Of a stretch of DNA of 64,000 nucleotides, positions 8,985 to 17,311 are shown piece by piece. A model generated the notes under the pieces. It saw nothing but the letters and a program-made list of their open reading frames with translations. It was not told where the DNA came from and did not search any database. Made by a program: the position numbers and the translations under genes. Source of the stretch: UBA3210 sp963653535 (lineage in GTDB: Bacteria > Bacillota_I > Bacilli_A > RFN20 > CAG-449); assembly GCA_963653535.1 (NCBI GenBank), contig CAVJWU010000001.1, forward strand, positions 1 to 64,000. Direction: 5' to 3'. Position 1 is the first letter of the stretch. Each line of letters starts with the position of its first letter.

Positions 8985-10088
8985 ATGATTTATTTAGATT
9001 ACGCGGCTAATTATCCAACTAAAAAAGAAGTTTTAGATGAATTAGTTAAAGTAGAAACTGAGTTTGTCGGTAATGCAAATTCAGTTCATGAACTAGGAAA
9101 AAAAACAAAAGAATATTTTTCTTTTTGTGACCATGAAATAAAAAGATTACTTTCTTTAGGTGAAGAAAAAGAACTAATTTATACTTCTAGCGCGACCGAA
9201 AGTAATAACCTTGCGATTAAAGGCGTTATTGAAGCTTATTCTTCTTTTGGTAATAAAGTTTTAGTAAGTGAATTAGAACATAGTTCAATTAATGGTTGTC
9301 TTGGTTATTTAAAAGATAAAGGCGTTCAAGTAGAATTTATTAAAACTAAAGAAAACGGCCTTATTGATGAAGAAGATTTAAAAAATAAATTGACAAGTAA
9401 TGTTATTTTAGTTGTTATAGGTTTAGTTGATGGAGAACTAGGCACTATTCAAGATTATAAAAAGATTAGTGAAATAGTGTCTTTATCTTCTTCCCATTTA
9501 TTAATGGATGTCACACAAGGTATTCTTAAATTTGACATTGATTTTTCGTGTATTGAAATGGCTTCTTTTACTCCTCATAAATTCGGTGGTTTAACAGGAA
9601 CTGGTGTTTTAATTAAGAATAAATCAACAATTTTAACACCTTTGATTCATGGAGGTGAATCTTCTTCTATCTATCGAAGCGGATCAATTCCATTAGGATT
9701 AATCGCTTCTAGCTATAAAGCTATTGAACTAGAGAAAGTTCATTATGAAGAAAATAAAAAGATTATCGATGAATTATCAACTTATCTATTAACACGCTTA
9801 AAAGAAATTAAAAATATTCAAGTTAATTCATTTGTTAATAAATACATTTTTAATTTATCTTATAAAGGTAAAAAAGGTTCATACATCGTTTCATATTTAT
9901 CAGAAAAAGGTATATGTGTTAGCCAAAAATCAGCATGTTCAATTAAGAATACTCCATCAAAGATTGTGATGGCGGTCTATAAAAATAAAGAACTAGCTTT
10001 ATCTTCTTTTCGAGTTTCTCTTTCTGAAAGAAATGTTAAAGAAGATATTGATAGTTTAATTAGCGCATTAAAGGAGTTAGAAAAATAA
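8985..10088 (+). CDS. cysteine desulfurase (NifS/IscS-type, PLP enzyme)
   Basis: 367 residues. N-terminal 'YLDYAANYPT', 'YTSSATESNNLAIKG' and 'LEHSSINGCL' are the class V aminotransferase pattern. The PLP Lys is K199 in 'TPHKFGG', and the catalytic Cys is C318 in 'SQKSACSIKN'. It moves sulfur from cysteine to an enzyme persulfide. It overlaps by one base the TtcA-like gene that follows, so the simplest role is the sulfur donor for that tRNA thiolation enzyme, although a role in Fe-S assembly is equally possible on sequence alone. Confidence 0.9.
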   Translation: MIYLDYAANYPTKKEVLDELVKVETEFVGNANSVHELGKKTKEYFSFCDHEIKRLLSLGEEKELIYTSSATESNNLAIKGVIEAYSSFGNKVLVSELEHSSINGCLGYLKDKGVQVEFIKTKENGLIDEEDLKNKLTSNVILVVIGLVDGELGTIQDYKKISEIVSLSSSHLLMDVTQGILKFDIDFSCIEMASFTPHKFGGLTGTGVLIKNKSTILTPLIHGGESSSIYRSGSIPLGLIASSYKAIELEKVHYEENKKIIDELSTYLLTRLKEIKNIQVNSFVNKYIFNLSYKGKKGSYIVSYLSEKGICVSQKSACSIKNTPSKIVMAVYKNKELALSSFRVSLSERNVKEDIDSLISALKELEK

Positions 10089-10939
10089 TGGAAAGATATA
10101 AAGAAATTGAAAGAAGTATTATTACTACTTATAGATCTTCAATCTGGGCTAATTTTATTAAGGCAGTTAGAGAATATAAGTTAGTGGAAGAAAATGATCA
10201 TATCTGTGTTTGTATTTCTGGTGGAAAAGATTCAATGCTGATGGCTAAATTATTTCAACAACTTCATGCACATAGTGATTTTCCTTTTGAAGTTACTTAT
10301 TTAGTGATGAATCCAGGATATAATGAAATTAATTTACAGGTAATTAAGAATAATTTAAATTTATTAAATATTCCTGCCATTATTAGAGAAACTAACATCT
10401 TTGAAATCGCAAATTCACAAGATCGTTCACCTTGTTATTTATGTGCAAAGATGAGAAGAGGAGCATTATATAATATCGCGACTGAACTAGGTTGTAATAA
10501 GATTGCTTTAGGCCATCATTATGATGATGTAATTGAAACAACTTTAATGAATATGCTTAATTCTGGTTCTATTCAAACAATGTTACCTAAATTAAGATCA
10601 CAAAATTATTCTGGGATGGAATTAATTAGACCAATGTACCTCATTAGAGAAAAAGATATTATCAAATGGAAGAATTTTAATAAATTACAATTCATTCAAT
10701 GTGCATGTCGCTTTACCGAGAATTGCGCAATATGCGATAATGGAGGAGGAGGTTCACAAAGAGCCGCGACTAAAAAACTTATCCATGATTTATTAGAATA
10801 TAATCCTCAAGTTGAAAAGAATATCTTTAAATCGATGACTAATGTTAATATGGATATGATATTAGGATATAAAACAAAAGGTAAAGTCGTATCTTATTTA
10901 GATGAATATGAAAAGGAGAACAAGAATGAAGAAAAATAA
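10088..10939 (+). CDS. TtcA-like tRNA 2-thiocytidine synthetase family protein
   Basis: 283 residues. PP-loop SGGKDS at residues 44-49, CxxC (C116 and C119) and a further Cys group in 'CACRFTENCAIC', which fits the ATP-pyrophosphatase tRNA sulfurtransferases with an Fe-S cluster (TtcA/TtuA group). 'LGHHYDDVIETTLMN' is the typical second motif. The last Cys pair and 'GGGGSQR' are the usual C-terminal signature. The start overlaps the stop of the cysteine desulfurase by one base, and its end overlaps the next gene by 14 bases. TtcA modifies C32; the exact base for this subfamily is not certain. Confidence 0.85.
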   Translation: MERYKEIERSIITTYRSSIWANFIKAVREYKLVEENDHICVCISGGKDSMLMAKLFQQLHAHSDFPFEVTYLVMNPGYNEINLQVIKNNLNLLNIPAIIRETNIFEIANSQDRSPCYLCAKMRRGALYNIATELGCNKIALGHHYDDVIETTLMNMLNSGSIQTMLPKLRSQNYSGMELIRPMYLIREKDIIKWKNFNKLQFIQCACRFTENCAICDNGGGGSQRAATKKLIHDLLEYNPQVEKNIFKSMTNVNMDMILGYKTKGKVVSYLDEYEKENKNEEK

Positions 10940-12140
10940 ATTATTTATAATTTTATTAACTAGCATTTTATTTTCTTCATGCTCTTTTAATGTTAGTTCT
11001 TTAGCGATAAGTTCTTCTTCAACAGAAAACGTTTCTTCTAGCGAAAACGAAACTAACTTAAATACCTTAAAATTAAAATCATTAGTTTCTGGAAGTTATT
11101 CAGAAAATTTTGATGTAGGAACAATTGATAATGTTTCATTTAGTTATTATCGAGCTTCTAGATTTGTTAATGGTGTTATCAATTTAAAACCTCAATATAA
11201 TTTATTTGATATCGATAAATTAAATGGTGCATTATTAAATAACACTCCGATATATGGAATGAAAAAAATTGAGATTAATTATCAAAGTGAAACAACTTCT
11301 TCTAAAGCTAAATTATATTATTCAGATGATAGAAGCTATAATAATGTTATTGAATTAGATGCTTCTAGTTCTTATTTAACATCAACTTATTCTATAAGCG
11401 GCAATTTCTTTAAAATTGAAACAGGTGATGCGGAACTAGATATTAAAAGTTTAATCGTTACTTATGATGGAATAACTACAACTTATTCAAATTATGATTA
11501 TGATTATTCTAATGATTATTATCGTTTGAATCCTTCTCCTTACGTAGGTACTTTAGTAAGTGGAGTAAGTAAAGTTACTATGCCTTTAAAAGTTAGTAAA
11601 ACTAATGAAGGATACGAAATAAAAGAAACAAAAACTTATACTTATTATAGTTATGAAGAAGTAATTAAAGATAGTTCTTTAGCTTATGAAGTGGCATTAA
11701 CTGATCCAGTTGATATTGCAAATTATTATATCGCTTTTAATGAATTTCCATGTAATTACGTAGTTAAAACTTTTTATTCAGATGCTACATCATATTTTAA
11801 AGATAAGACTAGATGCGTGTCATATTATACAAGAACTAATGGTTATGCTACTAGCGTTCCTTATCGTATATATAACAACAACAAACCACTTTATTTTGAA
11901 TTAGATATCGCATTAGATTCTAAATATTCTGCTTCTAATCGAGGAGTTGGTCGACTCGTTGTCTTTATTAACGGATTTAACGCATTAAATTATAATAACA
12001 GTAATGTTGCTTTATATACTGATGATCATTATCAAACATTTACTGAATATCTTAATACTGGTGAATTTGGTGCCCGTTTTAACGCAGAAAACAAATATTT
12101 AGTAAATACTACTTGGAAAAATGTTATTACATTAAATTAA
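10926..12140 (+). CDS. lipoprotein with C-terminal barnase-like ribonuclease domain
   Basis: 404 residues. The start at 10926 is chosen over 10902 because AAAGGAG (10911-10917) is spaced correctly and because a signal with lipobox 'LFSSC' (Cys18) begins there. The middle part is unrecognised. The C-terminal ~140 residues line up with the barnase/guanyl-RNase family: 'DIANYYIAFNEFPCNYV' resembles the first helix of barnase, and the catalytic set is present in order as E325 ('YFELDIAL'), R339 and R343 ('NRGVGR', same four-residue spacing as barnase R83/R87) and H368 ('TDDHYQTFTEY', nearly identical to the barnase end). Predicted to be a surface-anchored RNase. No barstar-like gene is seen beside it, which fits an enzyme that is active only outside the cell. 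Confidence 0.8.
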   Translation: MKKNKLFIILLTSILFSSCSFNVSSLAISSSSTENVSSSENETNLNTLKLKSLVSGSYSENFDVGTIDNVSFSYYRASRFVNGVINLKPQYNLFDIDKLNGALLNNTPIYGMKKIEINYQSETTSSKAKLYYSDDRSYNNVIELDASSSYLTSTYSISGNFFKIETGDAELDIKSLIVTYDGITTTYSNYDYDYSNDYYRLNPSPYVGTLVSGVSKVTMPLKVSKTNEGYEIKETKTYTYYSYEEVIKDSSLAYEVALTDPVDIANYYIAFNEFPCNYVVKTFYSDATSYFKDKTRCVSYYTRTNGYATSVPYRIYNNNKPLYFELDIALDSKYSASNRGVGRLVVFINGFNALNYNNSNVALYTDDHYQTFTEYLNTGEFGARFNAENKYLVNTTWKNVITLN

Positions 12141-12150
12141 GGAGAAAAAG

Positions 12151-13134
12151 ATGAAAAAACTAGGAAAATTATTTTTAATATCTTTATTGTCATTACCATT
12201 TTTTTCATGCGCGAATAAAATAGAAAAAACTTTAATTATTCAAAGAAGTTATGCGTTAAATGATACGATTAGTTTAACTTATAATGAACTAGAAAATAAG
12301 GTTAGTTCTAAAGATGACTTTATTTTATATATTTATGATGAAAGTTGTGAAGGTTGCATTAATTTTTTACCAATCTTACAATCATATATTAAAAATAATT
12401 CTCTTGAAGTATATTCTATTTCTTCTAACTTAATATCGACTTCTTCACCAATTATTTCTTATACTTATACTCCGACACTTGGTTTATTTAATGATGGAGT
12501 TCTAGAAAGAAAAATTGATGGCGTTAGTGATGAATTAATATTTTCATCTTATTCATCTTTAGAAAACTTCTTTAATGATTACATAAAGATGTCAAATGAA
12601 ATTAAAGTTACAAAAGATAATTATTTAGATTTATTAAATAGTGATGAAGAATATATTATTTTATATTATTGGTCATTATGTTCTGATTGTTCTTATATGT
12701 TTAATAATTTCTTTAATAACTACTTAAAAGAAAATCCATCAATTACTTATTATGGTTTTGAATTAAGCTATTTCTACGCGAATAGAAGTAGTTCAACTGA
12801 TCCTTTCTGGACTAATTTTACAAAAGGAGTAGGCCTATCTAAAGAAGGTTCTCCTTTTGGTTATAATAATGGAGTAGTACCGACTTTCCAATATCGTAAG
12901 AACAAAGTAATCCTCGACTCTGTCGTGATCTTTAATGATGAATATACTAAAATAAATAATGATAAAGGAGAAATAGAAGAAATAACGATTACACATTCGT
13001 ATTATTCTTCTTCTCCTTACATCGGTAAAACCTATAAAAAGGATAATGATGTTTCTTCGTTAACAAAATATCGTGAAGATACATCTTCGTTCTATTTTAA
13101 TAAAATTAAGGATATTTTTAATAAGATAAAATAA
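12151..13134 (+). CDS. lipoprotein with two thioredoxin-like domains
   Basis: 327 residues, lipobox 'FFSC' (Cys20). Two thioredoxin-type active sites are visible: CEGC at residues 66-69 followed by a 'YTPT' cis-Pro segment, and CSDC at 177-180 followed by 'VVPTFQ'. Each CxxC plus cis-Pro pair is one thioredoxin fold, so the protein is an extracellular thiol-disulfide oxidoreductase with a duplicated fold. It starts 10 bases after the RNase lipoprotein, with GGAG in the gap. It could fold or reduce neighbouring lipoproteins; the partner is unknown. Confidence 0.75.
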   Translation: MKKLGKLFLISLLSLPFFSCANKIEKTLIIQRSYALNDTISLTYNELENKVSSKDDFILYIYDESCEGCINFLPILQSYIKNNSLEVYSISSNLISTSSPIISYTYTPTLGLFNDGVLERKIDGVSDELIFSSYSSLENFFNDYIKMSNEIKVTKDNYLDLLNSDEEYIILYYWSLCSDCSYMFNNFFNNYLKENPSITYYGFELSYFYANRSSSTDPFWTNFTKGVGLSKEGSPFGYNNGVVPTFQYRKNKVILDSVVIFNDEYTKINNDKGEIEEITITHSYYSSSPYIGKTYKKDNDVSSLTKYREDTSSFYFNKIKDIFNKIK

Positions 13135-13136
13135 TT

Positions 13137-14072
13137 ATGAATTTACAAGAATATTTAAAGACATATATAAAAAGATATGATGATGAACATTATATTCATT
13201 ATTTTAAAGCAAAAGATTTTATTAACCTTCATGAAGAAAAGAAATCTTTCATTTCTAAAAAAGGTTATAAGATTATGACTTTTCTATATTATTACGATAA
13301 TTTTTCTAATGATAAATTAGTTATTTTTGTTCATGGCTTAGGCGGAGGTCATCTTTCTTATTTAAGAGAAATTGAATATCTTTGTAAAAAAGGTTTCTTA
13401 GTTTTATCTTTTGATTTAACTGGCTGTTTTGAATCAGAAGGAATATCTAATTTAAGTTTAACGCAGGCGATATGTGATTTAGATGATGTATTGAATTTTG
13501 TTAAATTAGAAGATAAATTTAAAAATAAAGAAATTATTTGTATTGGTCATTCTTTAGGTGGCTTCGCGGTTAATAATATTTATTCTCTTCATCAAGAGAT
13601 TAGTAAGATAATATCTATTTCCGGAATTACAACAATTGATAACTTAACAAAAGATTATCTAAACAAAGATAAAGAAGATATCTTAAAATATGAAAGAGAT
13701 GTTAATTTAAAATATGCATTATTAAATCCAATAGATAACTATAATCATAAACAATTAAAAGCTTTAATTATCCATTCTCAAGACGATAATATTATTTCTT
13801 TTTCTAACCATGCGATGTATCTTTATAATGGTATTAAAAATGATCAAGTTGAATTTTATTTTGTTAATAATAAATTACATAATCCTAATTATTCTTTAAA
13901 TGCAGTTAAATATATGACTACTTCGTTTTCACAATATTTTTCTTTGTTAAACGAAGGAAAATTAACTTCTTTAAAAGAGAAGATAGATTATTTTAATACT
14001 TTAGATTTTGTTTTGATGACAGAACAAGATGAAGAAATAATGGATTTGATCGTTTCTTTTATTAAGAAATAA
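13137..14072 (+). CDS. alpha/beta hydrolase (lysophospholipase-like)
   Basis: 311 residues, no signal. 'VIFVHGLGGG' gives the oxyanion loop, GHSLGG holds the nucleophile Ser139, 'LIIHSQDDNIIS' the acidic residue and 'NNKLHNPNY' the likely His. These are the features of serine hydrolases of the BAAT/dienelactone/lysophospholipase group. The substrate cannot be named. It begins 2 bases after the previous gene and ends the operon that starts with the nitroreductase. Confidence 0.8.
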   Translation: MNLQEYLKTYIKRYDDEHYIHYFKAKDFINLHEEKKSFISKKGYKIMTFLYYYDNFSNDKLVIFVHGLGGGHLSYLREIEYLCKKGFLVLSFDLTGCFESEGISNLSLTQAICDLDDVLNFVKLEDKFKNKEIICIGHSLGGFAVNNIYSLHQEISKIISISGITTIDNLTKDYLNKDKEDILKYERDVNLKYALLNPIDNYNHKQLKALIIHSQDDNIISFSNHAMYLYNGIKNDQVEFYFVNNKLHNPNYSLNAVKYMTTSFSQYFSLLNEGKLTSLKEKIDYFNTLDFVLMTEQDEEIMDLIVSFIKK

Positions 14073-14245
14073 ATAATGTTTTTTATTTACTTGTTTCTTA
14101 AAAAAATTCAATAAAGTATTTTTCTTATATCTTCTAATAATTAAAATTTTTAATTATATTTAGTATATCGATAATTTTGAATATTGTATTTACTAATTTA
14201 TTAAGCAATAGTTTTTACGTTAAATCCTAGGCATTTTTTCTAAAT

Positions 14246-14274
14246 TTGACTTATTTATCTATTAATAGTATAAT
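14246..14274 (+). promoter_or_regulatory. sigma-A promoter for diguanylate cyclase gene
   Basis: TTGACT (14246-14251), 17-base spacer, TATAAT (14269-14274). The start codon at 14299 lies 24 bases further on, behind GAGG. The rest of 14073-14245 is AT-rich and shows only an imperfect AT palindrome, no gene. Confidence 0.75.
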
Positions 14275-14298
14275 GATTTCATATTGAGGAAAAAAACT

Positions 14299-15948
14299 AT
14301 GAAGGAAGAGAGCATTAATATTGAGGTAACAAAAGAAGATATTGAATATCTAAATTTTTATGATGACATTAAATTTAATAATGAATTAAAAATTATTTTA
14401 AGTTCGGATGTTTTTTCTAATAAATCTTCTTTTCAATACTTAACAACTCTTACTAAAGAAAATAAAGAATTAGAAGTATTAGTTTCTATTAGAGAGATTC
14501 ATGGAGCATATTACATAACTATCGCTCCTCTTAAAGATAATGAACATGAAGAAGTATTATCTCTTCTTGATGGAGTGTTTTTTAAATATGACATTAAGAC
14601 GAAGATTTTTAAATTCAAAGATTATAAGAATAATAGAATTATCTACAACACATATTATGAAGTAATTGATCGAAAAAATAATCCTTTAAAAGTTGAATCG
14701 AGCTATTTCCCTAGCTTTGTTTATTTAATTAATAAAATTGTCGAAGGAAAGAAGAATATTGAACCTGGAGTTTATTTTAAAGTAAAAAAGAAAGGTTATG
14801 TTTTAGATGCGTTAAAAAAGACTTCTACAACTGTTATTGGTTTCTTTAAAAATGATGATATCTATATTAAAAAGATGGAAGAACTTGTTGAGAGTTCAAT
14901 TATCGATAAATTAACTGGTGTTTATAATAAGAGTGAAATTACCAAACGTTGTCATTTATTAATTGATTCATTAACACCTAAAGATAAATTATTATTTGGA
15001 ATTATTGATCTAGATTATTTTAAAAATATTAATGATACTTATGGCCATTCATTTGGTGATTCAATTTTAATTAGTTTTTCTAATGCTTTAAAAAATATAG
15101 TTTCTAAATATAAAGGTATTACAGGAAGAATCGGCGGCGATGAATTTATTTTTGCAATACCAGTTAATACTAATGTTGAAGCAGAATTAAAACCAATTTG
15201 TCGTGAACTTAAATATGAAATTAAAAATATTGAGATTAATGGAGCGAAATTTAATGTTTCTTCAACCATGGGACTAGCTTGTTATCCAAAAGATGGAACT
15301 ACATATGATGAATTATTTGAAAAGATTGATAAAGCATTGTATAGGGGTAAAATAAAAGGTAGAGATTGTTATATCATTTATAGCGATGAAAAACATGGTA
15401 AATTAACATTTAATAATAACAAGGTTCAATTCGTCGGATTACCAGAAAGAAATAAATCAGATGCGGCATTTATTTCTGATTGCTTAGATCAATTAATTGG
15501 AGGAACTGATTTAGAAAAAGAAATCGCTTCTATTGTTGAAAAGATGGCTATTCATTTTAGATTAGAACATATTACTGTTTGTGACCCTGATTTAAATATC
15601 GCTTTCCAATATTCTCAAAATGGTGAATTCCTTAAAAAAGGTTATGAAATTTTAAAAAATGAACATTATCAAACTTTTTTTAAATCAGATAATATGTTAC
15701 AAATATCAGATGTCTTAGATACTAGATTAAAGAATCAAGAAGCATTTGATTTCTATTCAAAATTAGGAATAAAAGCCTTAGTTCAAATTAAATTAATAAA
15801 TAATGATACTCTTTCAGGCTATATGCTCATCGATATGATTCATGAAAGAAGAGCATGGCAGCCTGAAGAACTGATGTATTTTAATATTCTTGCGAAGATT
15901 ATTTCAGGCTTTTATTATAAATATCAAAAGAAAGATAAAACAAATTAA
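14299..15948 (+). CDS. diguanylate cyclase: GGDEF plus C-terminal GAF-like domain
   Basis: 549 residues from ATG 14299 (the TTG at 14284 lies upstream of the GAGG site and is rejected). N-terminal ~195 residues are unrecognised. The GGDEF domain begins near 'DKLTGVYNKSEI'; the active site GGDEF is at 279-283, with substrate-metal motif 'DLDYFKNINDTYGH' intact, so synthesis of c-di-GMP is expected. The RxxD inhibitory site five residues upstream of GGDEF is not present ('KYKGITGRIGGDEF'). The last ~150 residues resemble a GAF sensor, an unusual position after the catalytic domain. No membrane segment. It stands alone under its own promoter and terminator. Confidence 0.88.
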   Translation: MKEESINIEVTKEDIEYLNFYDDIKFNNELKIILSSDVFSNKSSFQYLTTLTKENKELEVLVSIREIHGAYYITIAPLKDNEHEEVLSLLDGVFFKYDIKTKIFKFKDYKNNRIIYNTYYEVIDRKNNPLKVESSYFPSFVYLINKIVEGKKNIEPGVYFKVKKKGYVLDALKKTSTTVIGFFKNDDIYIKKMEELVESSIIDKLTGVYNKSEITKRCHLLIDSLTPKDKLLFGIIDLDYFKNINDTYGHSFGDSILISFSNALKNIVSKYKGITGRIGGDEFIFAIPVNTNVEAELKPICRELKYEIKNIEINGAKFNVSSTMGLACYPKDGTTYDELFEKIDKALYRGKIKGRDCYIIYSDEKHGKLTFNNNKVQFVGLPERNKSDAAFISDCLDQLIGGTDLEKEIASIVEKMAIHFRLEHITVCDPDLNIAFQYSQNGEFLKKGYEILKNEHYQTFFKSDNMLQISDVLDTRLKNQEAFDFYSKLGIKALVQIKLINNDTLSGYMLIDMIHERRAWQPEELMYFNILAKIISGFYYKYQKKDKTN

Positions 15949-15952
15949 ATTT

Positions 15953-15990
15953 AAAAGGGTTGTCTTATAATAGATGACCCTTTTATTATT
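15953..15990 (+). terminator. rho-independent terminator
   Basis: AAAAGGGT (15953-15960) pairs with ACCCTTTT (15977-15984), followed by a T-rich tract. It closes the diguanylate cyclase transcript. Confidence 0.75.
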
Positions 15991-16058
15991 TTATTAGTGA
16001 TAACTTTTTCTTATCACGGACGATAAAAAAATAAGATTATACATATATAAATTTACAG

Positions 16059-16067
16059 TGCTATAAT
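16059..16067 (+). promoter_or_regulatory. extended -10 promoter for the met operon leader
   Basis: TGCTATAAT is an extended -10 box (TGnTATAAT). No good -35 is seen, which is usual for extended -10 promoters. It lies about 20 bases in front of the T-box leader. Confidence 0.6.
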
Positions 16068-16080
16068 AATTTCGTCTTCA

Positions 16081-16319
16081 AGATAAGAGATAAAAAGCGT
16101 TGATTGGAAGAGTAGTCAAATAGATACTTGTAGAGAGGCTTAGTTAGGTGAAATAAGCTAGAAATGATTTGATGAACATGGCCCAGGAGCTTCATCTTAA
16201 GGCGTGCTAAGAGATGAGGGATCGCCCTTTAAAGCGATAGAGTATGATTGTACTTGAAAATATAAAAATATTTAATTTTCAGCATGATTACGTCCTTAGC
16301 CTATGGCAAGGATTTTTTT
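16081..16319 (+). promoter_or_regulatory. T-box leader with methionine (AUG) specifier
   Basis: Stem I landmarks of T-box leaders appear in order: 'GGAAGAGTAG' (about 16106-16115), AGAGAG (16132-16137), a distal loop with GGTGAAA (16147-16153) closed by GCTTA/TAAGC, a TCAAAT/ATTTGA helix, then GAAC (16174-16177) followed by the specifier ATG (16178-16180) and 'GCCCAGGAG'. An AUG specifier reads tRNA-Met, which agrees with the metNIQ genes behind it. A terminator (TCCTTAGCC, 16293-16301, with GGCAAGGA, 16305-16312, then a T-run) ends the leader 15 bases before metN. The canonical antiterminator bulge (AGGGTGGNACCGCG) is not found, so that half is divergent. Expected logic: uncharged tRNA-Met prevents termination and turns on methionine uptake. 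Confidence 0.75.
16293..16319 (+). terminator. T-box regulated terminator
   Basis: TCCTT(A)GCC pairs with GGCAAGGA around a short loop, with one bulged A, and is followed by seven T. It lies between leader and metN and should be conditional on tRNA-Met charging. Confidence 0.8.
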
Positions 16320-16333
16320 AAGGAAGTGAAAAG

Positions 16334-17311
16334 ATGTTAGATTATATTATTGAACTAAAGAATATCTGTAAATCATTTGGTGACACAGTAGTATTAAATA
16401 ATATTAATCTCCAAGTTAATCGCGGAGATATTTATGGAGTACTAGGGTTATCTGGAGCAGGTAAATCAACTTTAGTTCGTTGTATTAATGGACTTGAAAC
16501 ATTTGATGAAGGTGAAATTCTTTATAATGGTGAGAAAGCGAGTTTTGATCGAACATATAAAAGAGAAGTAGCAATGATATTTCAAAGTTTCAATCTTTTA
16601 CAACAAAGAACAGTTTTAAAGAATGTTGAATTAGCGGGAAACATTGTTCATGATAAAAATGCTTCTGTTAAAGCTAAAACTTTATTAGAAAAAGTTGGCT
16701 TAGGAGATAAGCTTAGTTCATATCCTTCTCAACTTTCCGGTGGTCAACAACAAAGAGTGGCTATCGCTCGTGCGTTAATGACTGATCCAAAGGTATTATT
16801 ATGTGATGAAGCAACATCTGCTTTAGATCCTGAAACAACCCATTCAATTCTTGAATTATTAAAAGAATTAAATGAAGAACTAGGCTTAACAATTATCATT
16901 ATTTCGCACCAAATGTCAGTCATTGAAGAAATATGTAATAGGGTCGCGATTATTGATCATGCCCAGATTGTTGAAGATGGTCCTCTTTACGACGTATTCC
17001 TTTCACCAAAGGCAGATATTTCTAAAAAACTTATTTATTCTGGTCACTTAAATACGACATTTAGTGATGATAAATATATTAAGCTCATCTTTGATGGAGA
17101 AATTGATAGTCCAATTATCGCGAATATCATTCAAGATTGTAATATGCTTATTTCTATTGTTTATGCCGATAGTAAAACTATTGATGATAAAGTTTATGGC
17201 CAAATGGTTATTAAGTTACCTTCGAGTGAAAAAGATGTTGTTAAATTAGAAAAATATCTTTCGTTGAAGAATATTAAGTACGAGGAGATTATTAAAGATG
17301 AAACAAAATAA
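16334..17311 (+). CDS. metN: methionine ABC importer ATP-binding protein
   Basis: 325 residues. Walker A GLSGAGKST (about residues 38-46), signature LSGGQQQR, Walker B 'VLLCDEATSALDP' and H-loop 'IIISHQM' are complete. The C-terminal ~85 residues form the NIL/ACT-like domain of MetN, which in the family binds methionine and inhibits transport from the inside. First gene of metN-metI-metQ; it overlaps metI by 14 bases. Controlled by the Met T-box in front. Confidence 0.95.
   Translation: MLDYIIELKNICKSFGDTVVLNNINLQVNRGDIYGVLGLSGAGKSTLVRCINGLETFDEGEILYNGEKASFDRTYKREVAMIFQSFNLLQQRTVLKNVELAGNIVHDKNASVKAKTLLEKVGLGDKLSSYPSQLSGGQQQRVAIARALMTDPKVLLCDEATSALDPETTHSILELLKELNEELGLTIIIISHQMSVIEEICNRVAIIDHAQIVEDGPLYDVFLSPKADISKKLIYSGHLNTTFSDDKYIKLIFDGEIDSPIIANIIQDCNMLISIVYADSKTIDDKVYGQMVIKLPSSEKDVVKLEKYLSLKNIKYEEIIKDETK

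Noticed and set aside
10926..14072. Toxin-immunity pair of barnase and barstar
   Set aside because: None of the genes next to the RNase lipoprotein resembles barstar (a ~90-residue acidic protein). The neighbours are a thioredoxin lipoprotein and a hydrolase.
16081..16319. SAM-I (S-box) riboswitch before metNIQ
   Set aside because: The S-box core (GAGGGA...CGGCAACC) is absent, while T-box stem I elements and a Met specifier are present.
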